51,772 nucleotides of DNA from Bacillota bacterium. Its GTDB lineage: Bacteria; Bacillota; Clostridia; Lachnospirales; Lachnospiraceae. Made by a program: the position numbers and the translations under genes. The DNA is taken from the NCBI GenBank assembly GCA_023443225.1, contig JAEZVF010000081.1, positions 1-51,772 on the forward strand. Reading direction: 5' to 3'. A model generated the notes under the pieces. That model was not told the DNA's origin and searched no databases. It worked only from the letters and a program-made list of their open reading frames with translations. Positions within the stretch are counted from its first letter, which is position 1; each line of letters begins with the position of its first letter. Shown piece after piece: positions 34,057 through 42,247 of this stretch.

Positions 34057-34783
34057 ACCTAATTTCTCCTTTTTTGCTCTGAATATTCTTTTGTTCTTTT
34101 AATATTAAATATCCTGCTCCATACTTCGAAAAAGAGGTGGGGTAGATATCTAATTCATCTAAGATATGGGAAAGCCAGACAGGCATTGCACCAGGAATCT
34201 TAATCTCCATTACTCGATAACCTTCCTCCAATATCGTGTTACCCCAAGAACCTTTGTCTAGTTTTAATTCTTCTGTTCTCCATAAGATATTGCTGTCAAA
34301 GGTAACTCTAAGTTCCGGATTCTCTATCCCATACATGGCAATCCTGTTATAGGAAATGTACATCGTTGGAACTACTTCTTTATAAAAACTTATAAACCAG
34401 TCAATTTCATTAGTAATTTGTGTAGGCTTTGCTAATGGTTTCTTCTCATATAAGTGCTGTTCTGCCACTAGCAGTTCCATTTCTTCTCTTCTTTTGTAAA
34501 CTACACCTTTGTATTTCTTTTTCAGTTCTATAAATACCTTGTCTCCAACCTGTGGTGTACCATAACTCCTTAGTCTTAACTTTTCCTTGTAAACCGGCTT
34601 TTCCAAAGATTTACGGATCAATTGATAATTTGGAGTGTCAAAGTAGACATTACAAATTGTAACTTTACCGTAATTATCTATTTTTAGCTTATCTTCTAAC
34701 GCTTGTCTAATCATTTTATACTTTATTTCATTGATAAGATATTTTTTCTCATATCGTTTGAATGTCCCCTGATATTTACTCAT
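34049..34783 (-). CDS. VTC-domain (polyphosphate polymerase-like) protein
   Basis: 244 aa. 'RYEKKYLI' near the start, 'CNVYFDTPNYQLIRKS', 'KEKLRLRSYG', 'VFIELKKKYKGVVYKRRE', and late 'ILEEGYRVMEIKIPG' give the alternating basic/acidic tunnel pattern of the VTC/CYTH fold that makes polyphosphate from ATP in VTC4. It has no membrane segment of its own and probably docks on the DUF4956 protein. The ATG at 34783 follows GGGAGGGG. The in-frame extension to 34852 is a separate remnant. Confidence 0.86.
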   Translation of the reverse strand: MSKYQGTFKRYEKKYLINEIKYKMIRQALEDKLKIDNYGKVTICNVYFDTPNYQLIRKSLEKPVYKEKLRLRSYGTPQVGDKVFIELKKKYKGVVYKRREEMELLVAEQHLYEKKPLAKPTQITNEIDWFISFYKEVVPTMYISYNRIAMYGIENPELRVTFDSNILWRTEELKLDKGSWGNTILEEGYRVMEIKIPGAMPVWLSHILDELDIYPTSFSKYGAGYLILKEQKNIQSKKGEIRYA

Positions 34784-34795
34784 TGATACCCCTCC

Positions 34796-34852
34796 CTTGT
34801 TTACAAGCATCAGCGATATTACTTTTTCGTCTTCTGCAAGCAGGATTCTCAT
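34796..34852 (-). pseudogene. Response-regulator N-terminal stub fused in frame ahead of the VTC gene
   Basis: The first 19 codons read MRILLAEDEKVISLMLVNK, the start of an OmpR-type receiver domain with the acidic pocket 'EDE'. They have their own Shine-Dalgarno (AAGGAT). The rest of the receiver domain is absent, and the VTC gene's own ribosome binding site follows at once. This looks like the scar of a deletion that removed a two-component system. Confidence 0.55.
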
Positions 34853-34978
34853 TTTGATTATCCTTATTTAATACATCCATACCCCTTATCATAGCTTAAT
34901 TTGTAATAAACTTCAAATATTTGTTAATCCAATCATGCAATATTATTTATTTCCTATTATTAATAGTATAGAAAAAGT

Positions 34979-35021
34979 CAGGTAGCATTTCACGCCTATC
35001 CGTAAAATACCACCTGCTCTT
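34979..35021. terminator. Terminator after the CrtI-like gene
   Basis: CAGGTAGCATTTCACG (34979-34994) pairs imperfectly with CGTAAAATACCACCTG (35001-35016). A T-run follows on the plus strand, and TTTTTC on the minus strand. Confidence 0.6.
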
Positions 35022-35025
35022 GTTT

Positions 35026-36555
35026 TTATATCTTTCTAATTTGAAATTTCTTTTTATCTTTTTTACATAAGTTCTGAACGAGATTTCTTCCAGTTTGTAA
35101 GGCGATGGGAAGTCCACCACCTGGTACCATCCAATGACCTACCATATAGAAATTCTTTAAGCCTGGAAGGGTATTCTTTACCGGTGAAGATGCAAACAGA
35201 TTCTCCGATGGCATCCACCCCTGAATACTACCCTTCCAATTGCCTGTGAATCTCTTTATGGTCGCAGGTGTTGCAACATCTACAACCTCAAGATTTGCCT
35301 TAATATTTCCAATCTTAGTATCCAATATGTCGATGATCTCCTTGGCAATCCATTCTTTCCGTTCTTTATATCTTACAGGATTGTTCCTGCGAAGGTCTAT
35401 CCAATAGTCTGCATTTTTAGTTGTAAGTGTAACAATCAATGCTGTCTTCCCATCTGGAGCCATTGTTTTATCATAATTATAAAGATGTGCTTCCATACGG
35501 GTATATTCAGAACCATCTTCCAATTCTAAGGGTTTCTCCAAAGGGAAACGAAGCAGATGCGGGGTATCTAAATATAAACAGGAAATCCCAAGAGAGATTA
35601 GAAAAGCAGATTCAAACACTTTCAGAGACTCTTGATTTTTCAAAGCCCTTATAACTTTATCTGTATAGTTGCCTTCTAAGGCTTGAAAGATGGTAAAATT
35701 CCAATCTGCTGCAGATATTACTATATCTGAATGCATTACCTGATTATCTTCTGTCATTACGCCAATAGCAGCATTGTTTTCAGTAAGAATTTTGATAACA
35801 CCTGTTTGATACCGAATGATTCCGCCATGGTTGTTATAACTCGTCTCCAACTGCTGTGCGAAAGAAAGGGAACCACCAATTGGATAACCAGCACAGCCTT
35901 TACTGTAAAATGACAATTGCATTATCATCATAAGAAGCGTATATTCTATTCCATCATATAATAATTCAAAAGCCTCTCGTAAAAATGGGCTCCGGAAACG
36001 CCTTGCAAAGTCAACATTAGATATTTTTCCCCATTTATTCATAAACTTCAACAAAGGGAGGTATTTTATCATCTGAACATTATCTTTTATGGTTCTAACC
36101 TGTGGTGCTTTATCCGCGAGTGGCGGTAATTGAAATTTACCTACATATGAAATTGCATGGATAAATTCATTAATTGGTGATCCGTCTTCTGGAGAAAGAT
36201 CTAGAAGATAATCTTTCAGCTTATCCAGGTCCGTATAGAGGTGAAATACTTTTTTCCCATATCTGTCTACATTGTCCTTGACTTCAATGGAAACCCGCTC
36301 CGAATGATCAACAAACTCAATCTGATTCATATCAATTAATTCAGACCATAACTTATAAAATACATTTTCTTTACTGGAACCCATTAACCAATGGATACAT
36401 CCATCAAAATTGTATCCGCCTCTCTTCCAGCTAGTACACAAGCCCCCCGGGATATTGTGTTTTTCAAAAATCTCAGTTTCATACCCGTTCATCTGCAAGT
36501 AACATCCGGTAGCCAAACCGGATATCCCCGCTCCAATAATGATTGCTTTTTTCAT
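35026..36555 (-). CDS. FAD-dependent NAD(P)-like oxidoreductase, phytoene-desaturase (CrtI) type
   Basis: 509 aa. The N-terminal dinucleotide-binding motif GAGISGLATG is followed by 'EKHNIPGGLC' and 'DGCIHWLMG', and the C-terminal FAD motif is 'GHWMVPGGGLPIALQTGRN'. All are typical of the CrtI/amine-oxidase superfamily, which includes carotenoid desaturases and all-trans-retinol saturases. No other carotenoid gene is present, so the substrate is unknown. Fatty-acid or isoprenoid saturation or desaturation is possible. The ATG at 36555 follows AAGGGG. The TetR gene lies 28 bp upstream on the same strand, so the two form an operon. Confidence 0.83.
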   Translation of the reverse strand: MKKAIIIGAGISGLATGCYLQMNGYETEIFEKHNIPGGLCTSWKRGGYNFDGCIHWLMGSSKENVFYKLWSELIDMNQIEFVDHSERVSIEVKDNVDRYGKKVFHLYTDLDKLKDYLLDLSPEDGSPINEFIHAISYVGKFQLPPLADKAPQVRTIKDNVQMIKYLPLLKFMNKWGKISNVDFARRFRSPFLREAFELLYDGIEYTLLMMIMQLSFYSKGCAGYPIGGSLSFAQQLETSYNNHGGIIRYQTGVIKILTENNAAIGVMTEDNQVMHSDIVISAADWNFTIFQALEGNYTDKVIRALKNQESLKVFESAFLISLGISCLYLDTPHLLRFPLEKPLELEDGSEYTRMEAHLYNYDKTMAPDGKTALIVTLTTKNADYWIDLRRNNPVRYKERKEWIAKEIIDILDTKIGNIKANLEVVDVATPATIKRFTGNWKGSIQGWMPSENLFASSPVKNTLPGLKNFYMVGHWMVPGGGLPIALQTGRNLVQNLCKKDKKKFQIRKI

Positions 36556-36583
36556 AAATAGCCCCTTCTTAAGTAATACTCCC

Positions 36584-37213
36584 TTACTTGCCAATTTCTA
36601 TGGATTGTTTCATAAAATCAAATGTTCCTGGCTTTGCTCCAACCATAGCTTCTGCTGCATTTTGGAAAACTGTAATCATTCTGTCAGCCTCTTCTACTGT
36701 CATGGAAATCATAGTATCTGTGAATAAAAGTGTACTTAGGATAATGGATATCTTAGATACCTCTTCTGGATACTTACAATCAAATACCCCTTCCCCAATC
36801 CCCTGTTCAATAATTTTTGTAAATAAAGGAGTAATCACTTCAAGCTTTATCTTAAGTAAATGCATAATTAAGGTTGGATTATATCTTGTGAGAACTATAT
36901 TCTTTACTTCCTCAAGCATTGGCTGTGTGGGGGATTCTGTTTCAATTAAGTATTTCAATTTCACAGGCGCTGAAATTGAATCACTGTCTATCATAGTGGC
37001 TATTCTATTAATTTCAGATAAAAAGAGTTCTTTTATGGCAGCATCTAATATAGCTTCTTTGGATTCAAAGTGATGATATAACCCTCCCCTAGAAAGGTTT
37101 AAAGCTTTCAATATATCATTTGTGGTAGTTTTTTCATATCCCTTTTCCATAAACATCTTTAGAGCTGTTTGCATTATCTCCTGTCTTCGCAGAGCTGCAT
37201 CTCTATTTCTCAT
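36584..37213 (-). CDS. TetR/AcrR-family transcriptional regulator
   Basis: 209 aa. HTH residues about 10-55 end in 'ALNLSRGGLYHHFESKEAI', and a helical effector domain follows. An inverted repeat ACAGAC-N5-GTCTGT lies directly upstream (37233-37249), a typical TetR operator, so the gene probably represses itself and the CrtI-like gene that follows. Confidence 0.9.
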   Translation of the reverse strand: MRNRDAALRRQEIMQTALKMFMEKGYEKTTTNDILKALNLSRGGLYHHFESKEAILDAAIKELFLSEINRIATMIDSDSISAPVKLKYLIETESPTQPMLEEVKNIVLTRYNPTLIMHLLKIKLEVITPLFTKIIEQGIGEGVFDCKYPEEVSKISIILSTLLFTDTMISMTVEEADRMITVFQNAAEAMVGAKPGTFDFMKQSIEIGK

Positions 37214-37232
37214 ATCCTATGATTCCTCCTAA

Positions 37233-37249
37233 ACAGACCGACTGTCTGT
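37233..37249 (-). promoter_or_regulatory. TetR operator upstream of the TetR-CrtI pair
   Basis: ACAGAC (37233-37238), 5 bp, GTCTGT (37244-37249), just upstream of the regulator's ribosome binding site. Confidence 0.65.
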
Positions 37250-37296
37250 CTGTATTGTATACTAAATAACTCCATATGTCAAAGGTTGATTTTTAT

Positions 37297-38394
37297 TTAT
37301 TTTGGTATTAGGCGGATAATTTTATCATCATTTTGGCGGACATTTCCCCTGCCATCCATGTTGCTGGTTGTTAAATAAATGCTTCCATCGATTCCTTCAA
37401 CGACTTCTCTAAGACGCCCGTAAGTATTCTCCAAATAGGATTCTACCTCTAAAACCTCCGTACCATCCTCGTTTAATGTAATTACAAGCAGCCGCTCTCC
37501 ACGTAATGCTGCAACCAATAGTTTACCTTGCCAAGGTCCTTGTGTCACAAAAGTTATACCAGATGGAGCCCAGGTGACATCTCCACTTTGCAATAAAGGT
37601 TTTTGAGCATCTATTCTATCTGTCTCTTGATCTCCTTGAACAATGGGCCAACCATAATTTGCTCCTGGGCGTATCAGATTTATCTCATCGTGTGCCGTTT
37701 GCCCATGTTCCGACGCATATAAGACATTTTCATCACGAAAAGCCAAACCCTGCGGATTCCGAAAACCCAGACTAAAAATTGGAGATCCAGGAAATGGATT
37801 ATCTTCCGGTATACTGCCATCCAGATTCAAACGTAATATCTTACCTGCAGTGCTGTTAAGATTCTGGACCAAGGATGGATTTCCTGCATCACCTGTAGCA
37901 ATGTATAATTTACGATCTGGTCCAATCTTTATTCTTCCTCCATTATGAGCCTGGCCTCCGGGAATTTTATCAAATATAACCCGGTCAATGGTTGCCTCAT
38001 TTTCATCTTCTAATAGTCTAACAATACGATTATATATCTTCCCGTCTTCTCTATACGTATGCATCACATAAAACATATGATTCTGTAAATAGTCTGGATC
38101 TAATGCGATCCCCATTAACCCGCCTTCCCCTACACTGGCAAAAGGAGGTCCCAAGGTAATCAGTGGTTCCGGGCGAAGTATGCCATTTTCGATAACACGG
38201 ACTTTTCCCGTCCGCTCAGTAAATAGAATCTTACCATCTTCGCTAAGAGCAATTGCCCATGGTATTGTCAAATTATCTGCTGCAATTTCAGCTTGGTATG
38301 GTAATTCTTCCAGCTGCTCTGCCTTTGCTTTCATTATGCCTGCTTTTCTACTATGAATAATATATTGTGGAAATTCATTGAAATAATGGTACAT
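37297..38394 (-). CDS. PQQ-dependent sugar dehydrogenase family beta-propeller (YliI/sorbosone dehydrogenase-like)
   Basis: 365 aa. Family motifs are 'NLTIPWAIALSEDGKILFTERTGKV' (about residues 41-65), 'GEGGLMGIALDPDY', 'GGQAHNGGRIKIGPDRKLYIATGDAG', 'GFRNPQGLAF', 'EHGQTAHDEINLI' and 'GANYGWP'. These match soluble aldose dehydrogenase YliI and GDH-B-type six-bladed propellers, including the histidine of 'AHNGG'. Unlike most relatives it has no export signal, and PQQ synthesis is unusual in Clostridia. It may use no PQQ, or act as a lactonase-like enzyme on a sugar. The start at 38394 is supported only by a weak GAGATGA; an ATG at 38337 is possible. Confidence 0.8.
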   Translation of the reverse strand: MYHYFNEFPQYIIHSRKAGIMKAKAEQLEELPYQAEIAADNLTIPWAIALSEDGKILFTERTGKVRVIENGILRPEPLITLGPPFASVGEGGLMGIALDPDYLQNHMFYVMHTYREDGKIYNRIVRLLEDENEATIDRVIFDKIPGGQAHNGGRIKIGPDRKLYIATGDAGNPSLVQNLNSTAGKILRLNLDGSIPEDNPFPGSPIFSLGFRNPQGLAFRDENVLYASEHGQTAHDEINLIRPGANYGWPIVQGDQETDRIDAQKPLLQSGDVTWAPSGITFVTQGPWQGKLLVAALRGERLLVITLNEDGTEVLEVESYLENTYGRLREVVEGIDGSIYLTTSNMDGRGNVRQNDDKIIRLIPK

Positions 38395-38511
38395 TAAATC
38401 ATCTCACTTTACTCTGGTTCTGATTTATCTTATGAGTATTTATGTGAATTGTGTTCATCATATTTTGTTGAAATAAATTGTAGATTTTTAAAAAATAAGT
38501 TAATTTTATGT

Positions 38512-38538
38512 CACATAACGTATTTGAAGTCATATTAT
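38512..38538 (+). promoter_or_regulatory. Possible sporulation-sigma promoter of the tandem small genes
   Basis: CAC (38512-38514), 16 bp, CATATTAT (38531-38538) resembles the sigma-K form AC-N16-CATANNNT. A dyad GTCATA-N8-TATGAC (38529-38548) overlaps it. No good sigma-A promoter is evident. Confidence 0.3.
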
Positions 38539-38594
38539 GAAGTATGACAAAAGCTTAATAAATCTTTAAAACAAATAGTAAAGGAGGAAATTCA

Positions 38595-38924
38595 ATGTCT
38601 GATAACAGTAACAACAATAGGTTTATAGATAATCAATGCTTAATTCGCCATATGAGGAAATTCATCGGTGAAGATGTGCTAATATTTACAACAGTAGGTG
38701 GTGATGCTGGCTCCGGATTTGAAGGTATTCTTTTATCAATCGAGTGTGATTTTGTCAGGTTGTTAAGTGAGCAAGGTTCTTCTCCTGATTGCCCAATCTC
38801 TTCCATCTGTGACAAATCATCCGGTGTCTATGCACAAGGTTCACAGCATTCAAAGTTTAAGACTGGTTCCATATGCGATATACCATTTGATAAAATTGTA
38901 TGTTTCACACACAATGCCATTTAG
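38595..38924 (+). CDS. Small Cys-containing protein, first of a tandem paralogous pair
   Basis: 109 aa, soluble, no signal peptide. The core 'HMRKFIGEDVLIFTT' + 'GGDAGSGFEGILLSI' and the closing 'SICDIPFDKIVCFTHNAI' are shared with the next gene. A middle segment holds CPISSIC and a further Cys. The pattern of short beta strands with GxG-F-G-x-L resembles an Sm-like barrel of the kind found in DUF2642-type spore coat proteins, but this is a weak inference and I do not recognise the family. Start ATG follows AAGGAGG. Confidence 0.7.
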   Translation: MSDNSNNNRFIDNQCLIRHMRKFIGEDVLIFTTVGGDAGSGFEGILLSIECDFVRLLSEQGSSPDCPISSICDKSSGVYAQGSQHSKFKTGSICDIPFDKIVCFTHNAI

Positions 38925-38956
38925 CAAATAATTGTTTTTATAAAGGAGGACTTCAT

Positions 38957-39334
38957 ATGTCATTTAATGGTAATGGATCTAATTGTAACGGAAATAACGG
39001 TGGAGATGAATGGTTTGTAAAACACATTCGTAAGTTTATTGGAGAAAATGTTTTAGTTTTTACAACTAGTGGAGGTGCTTCCGGAAGCGGATTTGATGGT
39101 GTTCTTATGGAAGTTAATAATGAATTTATACGACTTATTAATCGCCAAAGCTCACCTCCTACCTGCCCTATCAGCGATGTATGCAACCATTCAGAAGAAT
39201 ATTATGACTCCAGCAACGGTACTATGAATGGCTCATGTCAAAATGGTGGAGGAAACCACCACAAACGTTCTGTAGGCTCGATTACTGATATTCCAATTGA
39301 TAGAATTGCAGCATTCTGCCACAATGCGGTATAA
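38957..39334 (+). CDS. Small Cys/His/Asn/Gly-rich protein, second of the tandem pair
   Basis: 125 aa. A Gly/Asn-rich N-terminus (residues 1-16) precedes the same core, 'HIRKFIGENVLVFTT' + 'GGASGSGFDGVLMEV'. The CPISDVC motif and an Asn/Gly/His-rich insertion follow, then 'GSITDIPIDRIAAFCHNAV'. An in-frame ATG at 38900 overlaps the first gene, but AAAGGAGG sits directly before the ATG at 38957. Tandem duplication and low-complexity insertions suit a structural surface or spore protein. Confidence 0.72.
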   Translation: MSFNGNGSNCNGNNGGDEWFVKHIRKFIGENVLVFTTSGGASGSGFDGVLMEVNNEFIRLINRQSSPPTCPISDVCNHSEEYYDSSNGTMNGSCQNGGGNHHKRSVGSITDIPIDRIAAFCHNAV

Positions 39335-39405
39335 CTAAAATAATACCCCTGATATAGTGAAGAGGCTGTTGAAAAAGTGTTTTTATTCAAATATCTCCGT
39401 AAAGT

Positions 39406-39439
39406 TAAGAAAACCATCGCAACTGCGATGGTTTTCTTA
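39406..39439. terminator. Bidirectional terminator between convergent genes
   Basis: TAAGAAAACCATCGCA (39406-39421) is perfectly complementary to 39424-39439. Each strand gives a stem ending in an A/T-rich arm, so it serves the small-protein pair and the EFR1 gene. Confidence 0.85.
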
Positions 39440-39442
39440 GAA

Positions 39443-40261
39443 TCATTCACTTTTTTCTTTTATCATGGAAATAATCTTTGTTTTATATGAATCAAAAAAC
39501 TCTCTCGTCAGCTGCTTTTTTGGTAGTTTCCTTTTACTTAATGACAATGCTTTTGTAGGACAGTGATGAATGCACCTATAACATTTTTCACAATGACTCT
39601 TATCAAACTTTGGATAACTATCTTTTCCGACGGTTAAAGCCTTACCATTACAATTTCTTATACATTTTCCACACTTCGTACAATTTCCCTCATGCAAGAA
39701 TATATTTAATGTTATCCATTCTCCGATCTTTTTGTTCGGATAATTTAGTACACTAATTAATTGGAGATGCGGTAGATTAATTCTTGGCTTTTTATCGAAA
39801 ACAGTGATAATTCTCTCTGTGTCAGATTCTATTTTATTAACTAGTTTTTTTTCATAAGTAAAAAGTGCCTTAATAAATGGGGCAACCAACACTCCATCCG
39901 TTGCCGCACATCGGTATGATTGAGATAATACTGGTATGATATTTTTATCTATGCATATTCTAGCAAATATTCTTAATGCGTCCGCTGAAAACCATCCGCA
40001 AGTTGTAAATATATACGCCGGTTTTTTATGTTGTAGTCTCTCCATATTATCAATAAACTCTATCATGCTTATGGACGGTTGAGCATGATGTGTTGGAAAT
40101 CCAATAATATATCCATCATAATTTTCGAAAGGAAAAGAATCACCTATTTCTTCAATTGCATATAATTCTACTTCCTGTGTCATTTCTAATCTGCTATGTA
40201 GCAATTCTGCAACTAATCTTGTATTACCAACACTGGAGTGATACATTGCTAGTAACTTCAC
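39443..40261 (-). CDS. EFR1-family flavodoxin plus 2x[4Fe-4S] ferredoxin fusion
   Basis: 272 aa. The N-terminal flavodoxin-like domain carries 'MYHSSVGNTRLVAELL' as the FMN phosphate loop. The C-terminal part has two CxxCxxCxxxC clusters, 'CTKCGKCIRNC' and 'CEKCYRCIHHCP'. This fusion (EFR1 family) transfers electrons in the cytoplasm of anaerobes; partners are unknown. The start is GTG at 40261, 6 nt after AAAGGTGG; a longer frame to 40306 lacks a ribosome binding site. The GNAT gene lies just upstream on the same strand. Confidence 0.88.
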   Translation of the reverse strand: MKLLAMYHSSVGNTRLVAELLHSRLEMTQEVELYAIEEIGDSFPFENYDGYIIGFPTHHAQPSISMIEFIDNMERLQHKKPAYIFTTCGWFSADALRIFARICIDKNIIPVLSQSYRCAATDGVLVAPFIKALFTYEKKLVNKIESDTERIITVFDKKPRINLPHLQLISVLNYPNKKIGEWITLNIFLHEGNCTKCGKCIRNCNGKALTVGKDSYPKFDKSHCEKCYRCIHHCPTKALSLSKRKLPKKQLTREFFDSYKTKIISMIKEKSE

Positions 40262-40312
40262 GTTAGAGCCACCTTTCTTATCCATAATCACGGGTTCAGT
40301 CAGCAATATAGA

Positions 40313-40792
40313 CTAATCATCTAATTTTTTTCGTGCTTGTTGCCTGAAGGTTTTATATCCCAAGCCTTCCCAACAGTTCTTAGCAATCTTATTTTCAGTT
40401 ATAAAATTAACTTCCACATATACGATCCCGTTCTGTTGAAAGAAATCGATGATACAATTCTCTAGTTTTTTCATTATGCCATTTCCCCGAAAAGATGGAT
40501 TGGTATAAGCACCTGAAATATAGCCGACTTTTTGTATACTAGATATTGATAAGAAACAACTTATGATTTCACCTGCAATAAATCCTACAACTTCTCCACT
40601 CTTCTCAGCAATATAGATTCTTCTTGATGGATGATTGATATAACTTTTAAGATGCTCCGTTATGTTATGCAGATCAAGATTATCATAATCAAAATAAGCA
40701 TCTCCGGTTTCTTTTTGGATGTAATATGCTAACTCGTTATGTAACTTACCAACTTGCTCTATTTCGTTATCTTTCATTTCTCTGAATTCCAT
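40313..40792 (-). CDS. GNAT-family N-acetyltransferase
   Basis: 159 aa. The acetyl-CoA-binding motif A is 'VGYISGAYTNPSFRGNGIMKKL', here about residues 85-106 with R/GxGxM, followed by 'NFITENKIAKNCWEGLGYK' typical of motif B. The acceptor is unknown. The ATG at 40792 follows GAGGTG; an ATG at 40807 is less well placed. It is probably co-transcribed with the EFR1 gene. Confidence 0.85.
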   Translation of the reverse strand: MEFREMKDNEIEQVGKLHNELAYYIQKETGDAYFDYDNLDLHNITEHLKSYINHPSRRIYIAEKSGEVVGFIAGEIISCFLSISSIQKVGYISGAYTNPSFRGNGIMKKLENCIIDFFQQNGIVYVEVNFITENKIAKNCWEGLGYKTFRQQARKKLDD

Positions 40793-40939
40793 AACTACAC
40801 CTCGCATATCCCCCTATAATTCAATCCAACTATATAAAAAGCAATTATTTAATCCTATTATACTGATTCCACAGGAAAACCACAAGAAAAATCTCCCATT
40901 CCAACAATCACTTCGCCCAGGCTTATTTCATATGATTAA

Positions 40940-40974
40940 AAAAACTGCTTCCACGAAATGTGAAAACAGTTTTT
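40940..40974 (-). terminator. Terminator after the FN3/Big-2 surface protein gene
   Basis: AAAAACTG (40940-40947) pairs with CAGTTTTT (40967-40974), with an inner TTCCAC/GTGAA stem. Confidence 0.8.
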
Positions 40975-41013
40975 AACCTATTAATTAAGGTTTATATATA
41001 TTTAAAAAATCAT

Positions 41014-42138
41014 TTATTTAACATATTTTTTTATGTTTTCTTTGGTTACTTCATAAAAATCAATACTCGTAGAATCATTAATTCCAGCCTCTTTATCTGC
41101 TTTTTCACGTTCCTTAAAGGAAACTGCCTTTCCGTTTAGCAGCGCTTCTGATTCCCATCCACCTGTATCTTCGATATATATTAGGTGAGAGCCGCTATTA
41201 TAGATGCTAGTTAAGACGCCCTTCTTTAATACAAAAATATCCACAAATTCATTGGAGCTAAACATTCCGCCTGCTACAATTGCCTTTTGGCTGCTAATAT
41301 ATCCAGGATAACTTTGACCGTTAATTTCTGATTCATATAGCTTGCCGTTATAATAAGAATAGACGATTACGTCCCAATCTATCGAAGCTGCACTATCGCA
41401 TTTACTTAATAGTAATTCCTTTTTACCATCTTTATTAATATCCAGTAATGCAAATGAATTTGATTCAGAAATATTCTTATTCAGAATGCTCTTGTAGGTA
41501 TCAGTTATCGAAGTCTTCTTTACTGTAATCTTGCTAGTAAGCTTCTTTTTCCCGATTGTTGCCGTTATAGTCGCTTCTCCCTGTTTAACACCCTTCACTA
41601 GACCTTTTGAACTTACAGTTGCGATTTTTGTGTTGGAGGACTTCCAACTTACCTTGTCGGTTGCATTATCAACCTTTAATTGTACCGTACTGCCGACATT
41701 GACAGTTGCCTTTGTCTTATTTAATTTTGCTTCACTACCCGCCTTGGGACCGGATATGATACCTTTTCCTCCCTGAACCGTAATTGATTCCGTATAGTCG
41801 CTGTAAGTTGACCCCTTGTAGGCACGAACTCTCATCTGAAATACTCCATCAATAATAAAACCCTCTGCAGTCGTTTTATTCGTTTTCTCATTCAAAAACC
41901 AAGGCTCCCATTTCTCTTCGCCGGGGACCTGATCTCTATAATAAACTTCATAACCGTCTGCACCGTCTACTTTGCTCCATGTCACGGTTAAAACGGTTTC
42001 CTGCTGATTTGTTATTTTAGCACTTCCTTTATAGTTCTTTGGCGCCTGAAGCTTTGTAGCCGCATCGACGGAAATAGATCCTGTTAGCATATAAAAAACT
42101 AATAATACATTCATAAAAATTGCTGCTATTTTTTTCAT
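41014..42138 (-). CDS. Secreted protein with fibronectin III-like and Big-2 domains
   Basis: 374 aa. The signal peptide has an N-terminal MKK and a hydrophobic core to about residue 27 (VDAA). A fibronectin-type III-like domain (about 33-122, 'VTWSKVDGADGYEVYYRD') is followed by a Big-2 domain (about 140-210, 'NTKIATVSSKGLVKGVKQG'). The C-terminal domain has 'FALLDINKDGKKELLL', a calcium-loop-like DxNxDGxxE repeat seen in FG-GAP/VCBS-type proteins. It is probably a surface-exposed or secreted protein. Start ATG follows AGGGAGA. Confidence 0.82.
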   Translation of the reverse strand: MKKIAAIFMNVLLVFYMLTGSISVDAATKLQAPKNYKGSAKITNQQETVLTVTWSKVDGADGYEVYYRDQVPGEEKWEPWFLNEKTNKTTAEGFIIDGVFQMRVRAYKGSTYSDYTESITVQGGKGIISGPKAGSEAKLNKTKATVNVGSTVQLKVDNATDKVSWKSSNTKIATVSSKGLVKGVKQGEATITATIGKKKLTSKITVKKTSITDTYKSILNKNISESNSFALLDINKDGKKELLLSKCDSAASIDWDVIVYSYYNGKLYESEINGQSYPGYISSQKAIVAGGMFSSNEFVDIFVLKKGVLTSIYNSGSHLIYIEDTGGWESEALLNGKAVSFKEREKADKEAGINDSTSIDFYEVTKENIKKYVK

Positions 42139-42247
42139 ATTCTGCCACTTCTCCCTTTAGTCTATTATTTATTACTATTTTAGCATATTTTTTGGTATAT
42201 GTACATACCACAAAACAAGTTAAAAACTAAAGGTTAGGTGGTTATTA

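Noticed and set aside
39355..39385. Possible transposon-end sequence (GAGGCTGTTGAAAAAGTG)
   Set aside because: No matching inverted copy or transposase is nearby, and it is too short to support an insertion element.
41531..41776. Hydrophobic plus-strand frame inside the FN3/Big-2 gene
   Set aside because: It is an antisense shadow of the repetitive Big-2 domain.
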